Origin: Humibacillus sp. DSM 29435
GTDB lineage: Bacteria > Actinomycetota > Actinomycetes > Actinomycetales > Dermatophilaceae
Direction: 5' to 3'
Assembly: GCF_001758225.1 (NCBI RefSeq)
Contig: NZ_MAST01000054.1
Coordinates: forward strand, 1-64,000
DNA: 64,000 nt
The notes beneath the pieces are model-generated. The model was given only the letters and a program-made list of their open reading frames with translations. It was not told where the DNA came from and did not search any database. The position numbers and the translations under genes are program-made. The first letter of the stretch is position 1, and every line of letters starts with the position of its first letter. Shown here one piece after another: positions 1 to 8,061 of this stretch.

Positions 1-102
1 GCGCCAAAAGTGTCGGATTCACGACACCACCTGCGCGACGCGCGGCGCGACGCGCCAAGAGTGTCGGATTCACGACACCACCTGCGCGACGCGCGGCGCG
101 AC
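1..102. repeat. 51-bp tandem repeat, two copies (array may extend upstream)
   Basis: Positions 1-51 and 52-102 are the same 51-bp unit with one difference (A or G at unit position 8). Each unit carries a small inverted repeat, arms GTGTCG and CGACAC around GATTCA, followed by a CpG-rich tract. The array lies just past the 3' end of the epimerase gene, so transcripts could form tandem hairpins there. Because the window starts at the first base of a unit, more copies may lie upstream. Function is unknown; a terminator or a mobile palindromic repeat are both possible. Confidence 0.8.
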
Positions 103-144
103 GCGCGGCCGGGGTGGGTGGGCGTTCGAGGCTCGGGACGCCGC

Positions 145-1239
145 TCAGTCGAACGTGAGCGCTCGCACGCCGTCCTCCAGCGAGACCGTGGCACGCCAGC
201 CGAGCTCGTCGGCGATTCGTTCACTCGAGGCGGTGACGTGCCGGACGTCACCGAGCCGGAACTGCCCGGTCACCACCGGCTCAGGCCCACCGCGGGCCCC
301 CGACAGGGCCTGCGCCAGGTCTCCTACGGTGTGCACGACCCCGGATCCGACGTTGAAGGCCCGGTGCCCGCTGGTGTCGGCCTCCGTGGCCACGGCGAAC
401 GCCGCCCCGATGTCGGTCACATGCACGAAGTCGCGCCGTTGGCCGCCGTCCTCGAACACCCGGGGCGCCTCGCCACGGTCGAGCGCCGACGCGAAGATCG
501 CCGCGACGCCCGCATAAGGCGTGTTCTTCGGCATGTTCGGCCCGTAGACGTTGTGCAGCCGCAGCGACACGGCCGACGCACCGGTCTCACGAGACCACAC
601 CGATGCCAGCTGCTCCTGGGCGACCTTGGTGACGGCGTAGGTGTTGCGCGGGTCGAGCAGGGCGTGCTCGCTGACGAGCCCGGCGGTGAGCGGCTCGGCA
701 CACACGGGGCAGGGGGGGTCGAAACGGCCCTGCTCGAGCCAGTCGCGGGTGCGCGGGGCCGGAGGCACGACCCCGTGGTCATCACAGGTGTAGTGCCCCT
801 CGCCGTAGACGACCATCGAGCTCGCCTGCACGAAGCGGGTGATGCCTGCGCGGGCCGCGGCCCGCAGCACCGTCGCCGTGCCGAGGTCGTTGCTCGAGAC
901 GTAGTCGTCGATGTCGTCGATGTCGAGCCCCAGGCCGACCTTGGCGGCCAGGTGTACGACCACGTCGACATCTCCGCACAGTCGTGTGACCACGCCGAGG
1001 TCACGGGCATCGCCCACCGCCAAATTGACAGCTCGGTCTGGGGCAGGGCTCCGGGCGGCGATCTCGTGCAACCGGGCGCGGGCCGCCTCACCGCCGTCGG
1101 TGTGCACGTCAGGGCGCAGCGAGTCGAGCACGGTCGTGGTGTGACCCCGCGCGACGAGCTCGCTGACCACGTTCGTACCGATGAACCCGGCGCCCCCGGT
1201 GACCAGCACCCTCAGGCTCTTCGTCACCGGATGCCGCAT
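145..1239 (-). CDS. NAD-dependent nucleotide-sugar epimerase, dTDP-L-rhamnose 4-epimerase-like
   Basis: A 364-residue extended short-chain dehydrogenase/reductase. The Rossmann glycine motif GGAGFIG is at residues 15-21 and the catalytic YxxxK is Y201/K205 in NTYAVTK. Between the two strands lies an insertion (about 147-195) with C152 and a CPVC pair at 177-180, a possible metal knuckle that I associate with the dTDP-L-rhamnose 4-epimerase branch (inference from family memory). It would interconvert activated sugars in the cytoplasm for surface polysaccharide or glycoprotein. It is transcribed alone, leftward, and ends at the 51-bp tandem repeat. No glycosyltransferase lies beside it inside the window, so the pathway is not resolved. 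Confidence 0.8.
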   Translation of the reverse strand: MRHPVTKSLRVLVTGGAGFIGTNVVSELVARGHTTTVLDSLRPDVHTDGGEAARARLHEIAARSPAPDRAVNLAVGDARDLGVVTRLCGDVDVVVHLAAKVGLGLDIDDIDDYVSSNDLGTATVLRAAARAGITRFVQASSMVVYGEGHYTCDDHGVVPPAPRTRDWLEQGRFDPPCPVCAEPLTAGLVSEHALLDPRNTYAVTKVAQEQLASVWSRETGASAVSLRLHNVYGPNMPKNTPYAGVAAIFASALDRGEAPRVFEDGGQRRDFVHVTDIGAAFAVATEADTSGHRAFNVGSGVVHTVGDLAQALSGARGGPEPVVTGQFRLGDVRHVTASSERIADELGWRATVSLEDGVRALTFD

Positions 1240-1296
1240 CCGACGGTGAGCTTAGCCAGTGGCCACATGGTGCAGAACCTACCCGCAGGCACCGGT

Positions 1297-1950
1297 TCAG
1301 TTGAGGTTCATCGGGCGGTCGGGTGGCGGCGCCACCGCCCCCAGGGCTTCGGCGAGCGCGCGTTCACGGCGCACCAGTCGCAGGGCCAGTCGTAGCCGCG
1401 CCTCGGTGTCGTCGCTGGCGAGCAGCTGCTGGCGCTCACCCAGGTCGAGGTTGACGACGTTCGGTAGCCAGTACGACAGCTCGCGGTTGTCATCGGGGGG
1501 TGCTTCGTCGTCGTCTGCCGAGGTGGCGCGGCGGAAGGCGGCGATCTCGCGGCGGAGTCTGGCCGACAGCTCGTCGAGCACAGCCCGGTCGCCGTCGACC
1601 TCTTCGATCCAGCTGACCTCACCGGTGAAGTAGTCGGTGCCGGCGTTCTCGATTCCCTCGAGCTTGAAGCGCTCGGTGCCCTCACAGACGATGAGGAAGC
1701 GTTCGTCACCCAGCGAGGCCGCCTGGGTCAGCAGCGCGGCGCAGCCGACGGGATGCAGGGCGCGCACACCGTCGTCGCCCACCTCGAACCCTTCGCGGAT
1801 GGCCAGCACCCCGAACATGGGGAGCCGCTCGGCCTGCCCGTCCACGATGTCGCGAAGCATCGAGACGTAGCGCGGCTCGAAGATCTGCAGGGGAAGCCGA
1901 GCGCCCGGCAGCAGTACGGTGCCGAGCGGAAAAAGCGGCAGGGAGGCCAT
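1297..1950 (-). CDS. LON peptidase substrate-binding (LON N-terminal) domain protein
   Basis: 217 residues, consisting almost entirely of the N-terminal substrate-binding domain of Lon without the AAA+ or protease domains. The opening MASLPLFPLGTVLLPGARLP and the following FEPRY segment are the family hallmark. An Asp/Glu-rich loop near residues 145-155 (SADDDEAPPDD) is probably a surface linker. Such stand-alone proteins are common in Actinobacteria and are presumed to bind unfolded or specific proteins; the partner is unknown. The gene lies 57 bp from the epimerase and has the same direction, so the two may be co-transcribed. Confidence 0.85.
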   Translation of the reverse strand: MASLPLFPLGTVLLPGARLPLQIFEPRYVSMLRDIVDGQAERLPMFGVLAIREGFEVGDDGVRALHPVGCAALLTQAASLGDERFLIVCEGTERFKLEGIENAGTDYFTGEVSWIEEVDGDRAVLDELSARLRREIAAFRRATSADDDEAPPDDNRELSYWLPNVVNLDLGERQQLLASDDTEARLRLALRLVRRERALAEALGAVAPPPDRPMNLN

Positions 1951-2160
1951 GGCTCCAGCGTAGGTCGGATCGCGTCAGTGCGTCGGCGCCTTGGGCTCGA
2001 CCACGACGACAACCAGGATTACGCCGGGACCACGCCACGATCACGACCGAACCCACCCAGCGTCCAAGGGACAGTTCGTGTCGTACGCCACGCAGGGACC
2101 ATGCAGCGACACCGTCCTGCTGGGGCGCCGCCATGCCGGGACGCCAAGGTCGTGAGACGC

Positions 2161-2200
2161 CGAGACCCCCGGGTCGGCGGTGGCCGGCCCGGGGGTCTCG
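2161..2200 (-). terminator. Strong hairpin downstream of the sedolisin gene
   Basis: Perfect 13-bp arms (CGAGACCCCCGGG at 2161-2173, complement at 2188-2200) with a 14-nt loop, lying 24 bp past the stop codon of the secreted protease. There is no U-tract, as is usual for actinobacterial terminators. Confidence 0.75.
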
Positions 2201-2224
2201 CCTGCTTCGGTCAGGCAGTGCCGA

Positions 2225-4261
2225 TCAGCGGCTCATGGCGTCGAAGAACGCCAGACCGTTGGGCGACCCGACACCGGTCACGTCGTCGTAGCCCTTGCCG
2301 ACGTGGATCGACGCGGTCTGGTTGATCGTGCGCAACGAGGTGAGCAGACCGTCCTTCTTGTTGACCCCGTTCGCGTAGTCGACGCGAACCACGGCGTCAG
2401 TGACCGTGCGGGAGTGGTTGACGTCACGGAAGGCGTCGGTGCCGGCCAGCCGGTAGATGCGCGGGTTCAGGAACCCGAGCGACGAGCCTCGGGTCTGGTT
2501 GGCCACGGCCACGACGCCCGCGAAGAGCGGGCTGGAGAGCGACGTGCCACCGATGCGGTACTCGGAGTAGCGCGCCGAGCCGTTCGGGAAGGTCTGCGTC
2601 TGGCCGACGAGGAAGCCGGTCTGCGGGTCACCGACCATGCCCACGTCGGGAACGGCCCGGTGTGCACCCTGCCCGAAGTAGTTCGCGATACGGGCCGGAA
2701 CGACGCCCTTCTGGTACTTGGGCTGTCCGAAGAGCTGGCTCGTGCCGCCGCCGCCGCCGTAGACGTACGCCGGCGGGTTCGGAGCCCACACACCGTTGGT
2801 CAGCAACGACTTGCCGGTGCCCCAGCCCTGCTCCCAGCTGTAGCCGTTCTCAGACGTGACGGCGAGCGAGGTGCCACCGACTGCGGTGACGAACGGGTCG
2901 GAGGCCTCGTAGTCGACCTGGCGAGAACCGGTCGCCAGCACGTCGTCACCGGAGTCTCCCGACGAGAAGAGCAGCGAGACCCCCTGCGCCGCGGCCTGCA
3001 GGGCCGACTGGTGCTCAGCCTGCACGTCGGCCACCGACGAGGGCTCGCCGACGCTGCCGTAGGAGTTCGAGATGACCTGGGCGAGGTCGTTGTCGAGCAC
3101 CGTGTTCACGGCGGCGACGAGGTCGGCGTCTTGGCACGACTGCGCGCCGACGTAGAGGATGTTCGCGGCCGGGGCCGTGGCGTGCACCGCTTCGACGTCG
3201 AGCGTCTCCTCGCCGTACCAACCATCCGCCCCGCACTCAACCGTGTCCGTGTAGGTGGCCGGGGTCGACTGGCTGAACTGGTAGCTGCGCAGCGGGTGAC
3301 GGGCGTCGTTCCTGGCCGCATACGTCGAGGCATCGGCGAAGATGGTCGGGGAGGCATACGCATCGACGATGGCCACTGTGGCACCGCGGCCGTCATGTCC
3401 CTGCGCAAGGGCGGAGTCGATGCCGTAGGCGCCGCGCACCTGGGCCGGCTTGTAGCCGCAGACGGCGTACGGCTGCGGGTTCTTGACCAGCTGCGGCAAG
3501 GACGAGGCAATCTTCTGGCCGTAGAAAGTGGAACAGGGAGCCGCGTTGCGGAAGACGGCAGTTGGTGGCGGAAGGGTGTCGTTCGGTTTGGTGCTGCCCT
3601 GCCGCGCCGACAGCGAGAACGACTGAGCCGTGGCCGAGGCCGCCAGCTCGTCTCCCGCACCGATGTGGGTGGGTTTCGACAGCGCTGTGCTGTCGAGACC
3701 CGAGACCCCGGCGACCAGCCCGGCGATGGCGGTCGGCAGCGAAACGGCGGCGCTGGGCGCGGTCGCGGTTCCGGTCTTCGTGCTGAAGGTCGACAGCTGG
3801 GCTCCGAAGGCCGCGTTCGCCTGGGCGGCCGTGCCGTCGAAGCTGATGAAGCGGTGGTTCTTCGGAGTACCGGTAACCGTGAAGCCCTGCGACCTGAGCC
3901 ATGTCGACACGGTGGCGGCGTCGGCGTCCGTCGGGGCAAAGCGTGAACGCCACTGCGCCGCAGTGAGGTACTTGCCGTAGCGGGCGCTGGTCGGGTCTGA
4001 GACGGTGGTCGCGAAGCTCTCGGCTCCAGCGGCGTCGCGCAGGTTGAGCACCACTGACATGTGCAGGCGGGTCGCACCGCTCTGAGCGCCGGTGCGCTTG
4101 GCGTGCGCGGTCCAGGTGGGGGCCTGGTTGACGACCCTGCGGCCCCCTGATGTCGCACTGGTCGCACCCGCCGTGGTGGCGGTTGCGATGCCGACTGACG
4201 TCACAGCAAGTCCGAGGCAGGCGATCGAGCCGATCGCCGCCTTTCCGAAAACACGCTTCAC
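2225..4261 (-). CDS. Secreted sedolisin-type (S53) serine-carboxyl peptidase with propeptide
   Basis: About 678 residues. A Sec signal peptide (basic start, hydrophobic run to about residue 35) precedes a kumamolisin-type activation domain (about 45-215) and the S53 catalytic domain (about 270-680). Numbered from the upstream ATG at 4267, the catalytic triad is E353 and D357 (GEETLD spacing) and S576 in GGTSLSS, with the oxyanion Asp D438 in SSGDSGDD. S53 enzymes are usually acid-active extracellular endopeptidases that self-process. The start is placed at GTG 4261 because AAGGAG (4268-4273) touches the upstream ATG but lies 6 nt from this GTG. The gene stands alone with its own promoter and terminator. 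Confidence 0.93.
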   Translation of the reverse strand: MKRVFGKAAIGSIACLGLAVTSVGIATATTAGATSATSGGRRVVNQAPTWTAHAKRTGAQSGATRLHMSVVLNLRDAAGAESFATTVSDPTSARYGKYLTAAQWRSRFAPTDADAATVSTWLRSQGFTVTGTPKNHRFISFDGTAAQANAAFGAQLSTFSTKTGTATAPSAAVSLPTAIAGLVAGVSGLDSTALSKPTHIGAGDELAASATAQSFSLSARQGSTKPNDTLPPPTAVFRNAAPCSTFYGQKIASSLPQLVKNPQPYAVCGYKPAQVRGAYGIDSALAQGHDGRGATVAIVDAYASPTIFADASTYAARNDARHPLRSYQFSQSTPATYTDTVECGADGWYGEETLDVEAVHATAPAANILYVGAQSCQDADLVAAVNTVLDNDLAQVISNSYGSVGEPSSVADVQAEHQSALQAAAQGVSLLFSSGDSGDDVLATGSRQVDYEASDPFVTAVGGTSLAVTSENGYSWEQGWGTGKSLLTNGVWAPNPPAYVYGGGGGTSQLFGQPKYQKGVVPARIANYFGQGAHRAVPDVGMVGDPQTGFLVGQTQTFPNGSARYSEYRIGGTSLSSPLFAGVVAVANQTRGSSLGFLNPRIYRLAGTDAFRDVNHSRTVTDAVVRVDYANGVNKKDGLLTSLRTINQTASIHVGKGYDDVTGVGSPNGLAFFDAMSR

Positions 4262-4267
4262 ATGCAT

Positions 4268-4273
4268 CTCCTT
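4268..4273 (-). promoter_or_regulatory. Ribosome binding site deciding the sedolisin start
   Basis: On the minus strand AAGGAG is followed directly by ATG-CAT-GTG-AAG. The ATG has zero spacing and cannot be used well; the GTG has the normal 6-nt spacing, which moves the start two codons downstream. Confidence 0.7.
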
Positions 4274-4334
4274 GATTGATCAGCAACGGCCTGACAGCCG
4301 CAATCGGGGAGTAGATATTTGCCCCGGCGCCGTG

Positions 4335-4362
4335 AATCTACGCCGATTCTGTGCGTTATCAA
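4335..4362 (-). promoter_or_regulatory. Candidate sigma-A promoter of the sedolisin gene in an AT-rich patch
   Basis: On the minus strand TTGATA (4357-4362), a 16-bp spacer and TAGATT (4335-4340). The surrounding 4300-4460 is distinctly AT-rich compared with the rest of the window, including runs such as TATTATTGG and TTGCTTTTATC upstream of the -35. The 5' leader would be roughly 65 nt. A short inverted repeat GTAGAT (4311-4316) / ATCTAC (4336-4341) overlaps the -10. Confidence 0.5.
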
Positions 4363-4518
4363 TGGGGTGGCAGAAAGTATTATTGGCAGGTTTCATTGTT
4401 GCTTTTATCAGGCATTTTTCAGGTTGGTGGAAGTGCACCATTCCGCAACCGGTTGAGGGCGTGGCCTGATCGACGAAGCGGACAGCCCAAGGAGGTAGCC
4501 GCCCGCCGCGAGCGCGAC

Positions 4519-5370
4519 CTACTCCTGTTCTGCGGGGCACCAGAAGGTGGTGCGGCCGCCCACCGTGGCACGGTGCACCTCGGCGCCGCAGCGGGGGCAG
4601 TGCCCGGCCCGGGTGCGATGCGCGATGAAGACTCCGGTGTGCACGCCGCCGTTGGTGATCGCCTCCCTGGTGGCTCGGCGCAGCGCCCTGCGGAGTCGGG
4701 CCAGCTCGTCGTCGTCGAGCTCGTCAGCCGGTCGCTGAGGCGAGATCCGGGCCTGCCAGAGGGTCTCGTCGGCGAGGAGGTTTCCCACCCCGGCGACGAC
4801 CGACTGGTCGAGCAACCGGGCCTTGACGGCCGAGGAGCCGCGACCGAGTCGGTCGCGAAACTGGGCCAGGGTGATCTGCTGGGCATCCGGGCCGAGCGCT
4901 GACCGGTCGGGGTCGAGACGAACCCGACCCAGACGCCGCTTGTCGAACAGTCGCAGCTCGCCACCGTCGGCGAAAACCAAAGTGAACCGGTTCCAGGCCG
5001 GGTTGCGCGGGTGCAACACCCCTTTGGGGTCGGCGGTGCCCAGGTAGTCCCCGCCCTGGGTCTGCGTTGCGGGGCCGCCGCCGGGGCCATCGGGGCCGGT
5101 GATCACGAGGCGACCGCTCATGCCCAGGTGGATCGCCAGCTCTGGCCCCGCCGTTCGGGACCGGCCGATACCGGAGGTCTCGCACCACATGAACTTGCCC
5201 TGCCGCTGGGCCGAGACCAGGCTGCGACCAACGAGCGCCTCACGGATCTCACCCGGCGCGTGCGGGCGGCACTCGTAGGTGTCACTGTCATCGACGTCGG
5301 CGATCTTGCGCCCCAGTGCTGCTCGTTCGATCGCCGCACGGGCGCTCTCGACTTCGGGCAGCTCGGGCAC
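4519..5370 (-). CDS. Fpg/Nei-family DNA glycosylase (base-excision repair)
   Basis: 283 residues. The mature N-terminus PELPEVE supplies the catalytic Pro2 and Glu3, and the beta-hairpin Lys is probably in QGKFMW. A helix-two-turn-helix follows, with VAGVGNLLADE as its signature. The C-terminal zinc-finger region has CPRC (C258, C261) and C278 in FWCP, and R273 matches the lesion-binding Arg, but the expected fourth Cys is replaced (CPAEQE at the end). The enzyme excises oxidised or fragmented bases and nicks DNA by beta/delta elimination. Actinobacteria carry several paralogues (Fpg and Nei types) and I cannot say which this is. It lies alone between two unrelated genes. Confidence 0.88.
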   Translation of the reverse strand: MPELPEVESARAAIERAALGRKIADVDDSDTYECRPHAPGEIREALVGRSLVSAQRQGKFMWCETSGIGRSRTAGPELAIHLGMSGRLVITGPDGPGGGPATQTQGGDYLGTADPKGVLHPRNPAWNRFTLVFADGGELRLFDKRRLGRVRLDPDRSALGPDAQQITLAQFRDRLGRGSSAVKARLLDQSVVAGVGNLLADETLWQARISPQRPADELDDDELARLRRALRRATREAITNGGVHTGVFIAHRTRAGHCPRCGAEVHRATVGGRTTFWCPAEQE

Positions 5371-5457
5371 CCGATCAGTCTCGCATTTCGCGGCCGTCGG
5401 CGCCGAGGTGGCAGCTCGACCCGCTCTTCCAGCGCCCCCGACGAGTGCCCCGTACCG

Positions 5458-6441
5458 CTAGCTTCGGTGCCGGACGCGTTCATTCTCGAAGAGCCGACGG
5501 ACGTCGGCCGGGTCGTTCTCTCGGGTGAGAAAGCTGGTCCAGGTCATGAACCAGGCCCACTGCGGCTGCCGCTGCAGGGTCTCGGGAGTCGGCAGCACCC
5601 CCACCTCGCCCAAGGCGATCGGCCGACCGTCGGCGAGCGCCTCCAGTTCGTCGTGGTGCGACTGCCGGTAGTCGTTCGCGTAGACGTCGGCGGCCAGCAC
5701 GTCGACGACGTCGTGACCGGGGTAGAAGCCGGCGTAGGCAGCGGCATCCTCGCGGGGTGCGTTGGCGTTCCACACCCAGACCAGGTTGTCGAGGTGGTGC
5801 ACGATCGTGAGGCGCTCGTAGAGCTGCCGGTAGAGCGCGCTGTATCCCGCATCGCCCTGGCGCCCGCCCCACCAGAACCAGCCGCCGTTCATCTCGTGGT
5901 ACGGGCGCCAGAGCACCGGTACGGCCGCGTCACGGAGTTGGGTGAGGAAGCCGGCGATCGTGTCGACCTGCGCAGCCCAGCGCGTGTGGATGTCGCTGCC
6001 CTCTGTGAGCAGCCCGTCCCACTCGGCCTGTGGCAGCGGGCCGGCGCAGATGCTGCCGTCGAAGGTGACCGGCTCGTTCTCGGTGGGCCGCACGGCGTGC
6101 CACATGAGCGTCACGATCGAACCCGCCCGGTGCTGGTCGATCGCCTCGTCGATGACGGCCTGCCGAAAGTTCACGCCGTCCATGTCGCCGTCGGCGGCGA
6201 AGCCGAAGTCCTGCCCCCACACGGCCGGATAGTGCCCGGTCAGCTCGGCCGCCTGGTCGCTGTACTGCGACAGCTCGCGCGGGGTGTTGTGCTGTCCCGA
6301 CAGCACGTGGGTGCCGGCCGTTGCCTGGATGAGGGCCAGCAGCTCGCGTGCCTCTGTCGTGGCGGCCGGGTTGGCAGGGTCACGAAGGGTGGCCACGGTT
6401 GTCTCCCAAAGATCCTCGTCGGATGCCGACCTGCGGCTCAC
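5458..6441 (-). CDS. Glycoside hydrolase family 26 (beta-mannanase-like)
   Basis: 327 residues forming a single (beta/alpha)8 GH26 domain. The acid/base Glu is E183 in WRPYHEMNGGWFWW and the nucleophile is E279 in IALGEVG, the two clan GH-A signatures. The early SGQHN motif (residues 49-53) is also typical of the family. Family members hydrolyse beta-1,4-mannans or related glucans. No signal peptide is seen from the assigned start: the N-terminus is polar (MSRRSASDED), so the protein appears cytoplasmic or exported by another route. No sugar transporter is adjacent. Confidence 0.88.
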   Translation of the reverse strand: MSRRSASDEDLWETTVATLRDPANPAATTEARELLALIQATAGTHVLSGQHNTPRELSQYSDQAAELTGHYPAVWGQDFGFAADGDMDGVNFRQAVIDEAIDQHRAGSIVTLMWHAVRPTENEPVTFDGSICAGPLPQAEWDGLLTEGSDIHTRWAAQVDTIAGFLTQLRDAAVPVLWRPYHEMNGGWFWWGGRQGDAGYSALYRQLYERLTIVHHLDNLVWVWNANAPREDAAAYAGFYPGHDVVDVLAADVYANDYRQSHHDELEALADGRPIALGEVGVLPTPETLQRQPQWAWFMTWTSFLTRENDPADVRRLFENERVRHRS

Positions 6442-6641
6442 TGTCTTCAGCCCAACCTAGGTGCACCGTGCGGCCCAACCAAGAGTCGCAGAGGTAGATC
6501 AGTGCTCTCGACCACGGCCCACTCAACCTGACCATGACCACCTCCGCGAAAACACAACGACATGAGACAAGTTCGGCCAGACTGAGTTGGACTGCACCGG
6601 ATGCCTATCAGCGAACGTCATCAACGAGAGGTCGGTCCTTC

Positions 6642-7430
6642 ATGGGCAGAATCAAGCGCACTGTGCTCGGCGTGACGGCGGCGGGTGCCCTGGTGCTGGC
6701 CGGGCTGGGCGGCCCTGCTTCGGCCGCCACCGCGGTGCGTGACATCGCGCCGCCGCAGCTGCGGATCAAAGACGTCGGCGATCCGCTGGGCTACGGGCAG
6801 GCGATCTTGACCCTGTCGGTACGGTGCTTCGGCGGCGCCCTCGTCGAGAAGCTCCCCGTGACCATCACTCAAGGTCAGCTGGCCGGAGCAGATGACGTCG
6901 CTCCCGGCAACATCGTCTGTGACGGCGTTCGACGCGACGTTCTCGTCGCGCCGGGCAGCGACGATGGGGAGCCTTTCAGCGTCGGGCCGGCAGTGGTCAC
7001 GGCCCGGCTGACGGTGCTTGATCCGCACACGATGAAGCCGCTTCCTGAGGTGGTGTCGAAGCAGAGCGTCTATCTGCGCCCTTACGTCGTCGTCAAGATT
7101 GCGACCGGCCCGGTTCGGCTCAACAGCGACGGCAGCGCCATCGTCACAGCCTCCATCAAGTGTCTGGCTCCCTATCGAGTCTCGAGCTTCTTCGTGACGG
7201 CCTCTCAGAACGGCGGGCGGATCACCGGCAACGGCAACGGCGACCCCGAGAACCCGCCCTGCGACTCAACCTTCCACTCGTACACGTTCACCGTGCACCC
7301 CTCCAAACCGTTCGTGGCCGGCGGAATCCGGGTCTCAGCGCTGGGTTACGTCTTCGATGCCGAGACTGGCGATCCGGTGGACTGGGGTACGGCCGACAGC
7401 AATCGGCAAGCCGTTCCGTGGGGTCAGTGA
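6642..7430 (+). CDS. Secreted protein of unknown function with two related domains
   Basis: 262 residues from the chosen ATG, which follows GAGAGG and opens a clear Sec signal peptide (MGRIKRTVLG, hydrophobic core, ASA cleavage site). The mature part shows an internal duplication: each half has a strand ending in a Cys (LSVRCFG; ASIKCLA) and a second Cys about 35-40 residues later, so two disulfide-linked beta-sandwich-like domains are likely. I do not recognise the family. A broken third copy of the domain follows at 7589-7793. An upstream in-frame ATG at 6534 would add a polar leader in front of the signal peptide and is less likely. Confidence 0.7.
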   Translation: MGRIKRTVLGVTAAGALVLAGLGGPASAATAVRDIAPPQLRIKDVGDPLGYGQAILTLSVRCFGGALVEKLPVTITQGQLAGADDVAPGNIVCDGVRRDVLVAPGSDDGEPFSVGPAVVTARLTVLDPHTMKPLPEVVSKQSVYLRPYVVVKIATGPVRLNSDGSAIVTASIKCLAPYRVSSFFVTASQNGGRITGNGNGDPENPPCDSTFHSYTFTVHPSKPFVAGGIRVSALGYVFDAETGDPVDWGTADSNRQAVPWGQ

Positions 7431-7588
7431 CACTGGCGCGCTCTCACACCAAATCGTCTCGTCGTACGACGAGCCAGGCCCGTCCCAGGTAGCCGGCCAG
7501 GTTCCGCTCACATGTATCCGCTGTCGCAGGGCCTTTGACCATGCGCCGATCGACCTTCGGCCGGTGGCCGCGGTCGGCGTCGGCGTCG

Positions 7589-7793
7589 GGCGAGTGCACG
7601 TACAAGTCCAACGGCAATGTGGTCGTGGTGCCTGTCGTCACGTGCCCGGGGCCGTGGGTGAGCCAGTACATCGGCGTTGTCGGTGTCACACAACCGCGAT
7701 CGCAGCATCGGCGCCACCTCGGTGAAGGAGCTGCCCTGCAACGGCACCCTCAGTGCGCACCTGTTCACCGTCGTGCCCGACCAGCCAGGTTGA
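7589..7793 (+). pseudogene. Frameshifted remnant of the preceding secreted-domain family
   Basis: Reading from 7589 gives TYKSNGNVVVVPVVTCPGPW then VSQYIGVVGVTQ. After about 7691 the similarity continues one frame over as NRDRSIGATSVKELPCNGTL then SAHLFTVVPDQPG and a stop at 7791-7793. This aligns with the second domain of the upstream gene (LNSDGSAIVTASIKCLAPY, later PPCDSTFHSYTFTVHP), including both cysteines. A one-base shift breaks the frame and no signal peptide is left, so this is a decayed tandem duplicate. The rest of 7431-7841 holds nothing else I can support. Confidence 0.7.
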
Positions 7794-7841
7794 CGCCATT
7801 CAGCCGACCGACGTGCGAAAGCGGACTCCTCGATCCGCCAA

Positions 7842-7883
7842 GGCAAAACTCCCGGCCAGAATACTGAGACCGGGAGTTTCGCC
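7842..7883 (-). terminator. Hairpin downstream of tRNA-Leu
   Basis: Arms GGCAAAACTCCCGG (7842-7855) and CCGGGAGTTTCGCC (7870-7883) pair over 14 positions with one mismatch, loop 14 nt. It sits 11 bp past the tRNA 3' end on the minus strand. Confidence 0.75.
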
Positions 7884-7894
7884 TTGTGTAACCG

Positions 7895-7980
7895 TGGTGC
7901 GCGAGGGGGGATTTGAACCCCCACGCCCTTTCGGACACTGGCACCTGAAGCCAGCGCGTCTGCCATTCCGCCACTCGCGC
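7895..7980 (-). tRNA. tRNA-Leu (anticodon CAG)
   Basis: 86 nt including an encoded CCA (7895-7897). Acceptor arms GCGCGAG/CTCGCGC, anticodon stem CTGGC/GCCAG with loop TTCAGGT giving anticodon CAG, a long variable arm as expected for leucine, and TTCAAATCC in the T-loop region. Confidence 0.97.
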
Positions 7981-8061
7981 AGTGACAAGCAGACAGTGTG
8001 CTGCATGACCCTCTACAACGCCAAACCGGGCGGGTCGACAGGCTCGACACGGGGCCGAGGA

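Noticed and set aside
1-102. CRISPR array
   Set aside because: The two units are direct tandem copies with no spacers between them, and no cas genes are present.
2180-3946. 588-codon plus-strand frame opposite the sedolisin gene
   Set aside because: Shadow of a gene with intact catalytic residues; the frame has no recognisable motif.
4280-4540. Small gene on the minus strand in the AT-rich patch
   Set aside because: It overlaps both the Fpg gene end and the promoter region of the sedolisin gene, has no ribosome binding site and no similarity.
7535-7867. Intact secreted or hypothetical protein gene
   Set aside because: Only its middle part matches the upstream domain family, and the match changes frame; treated as a pseudogene.
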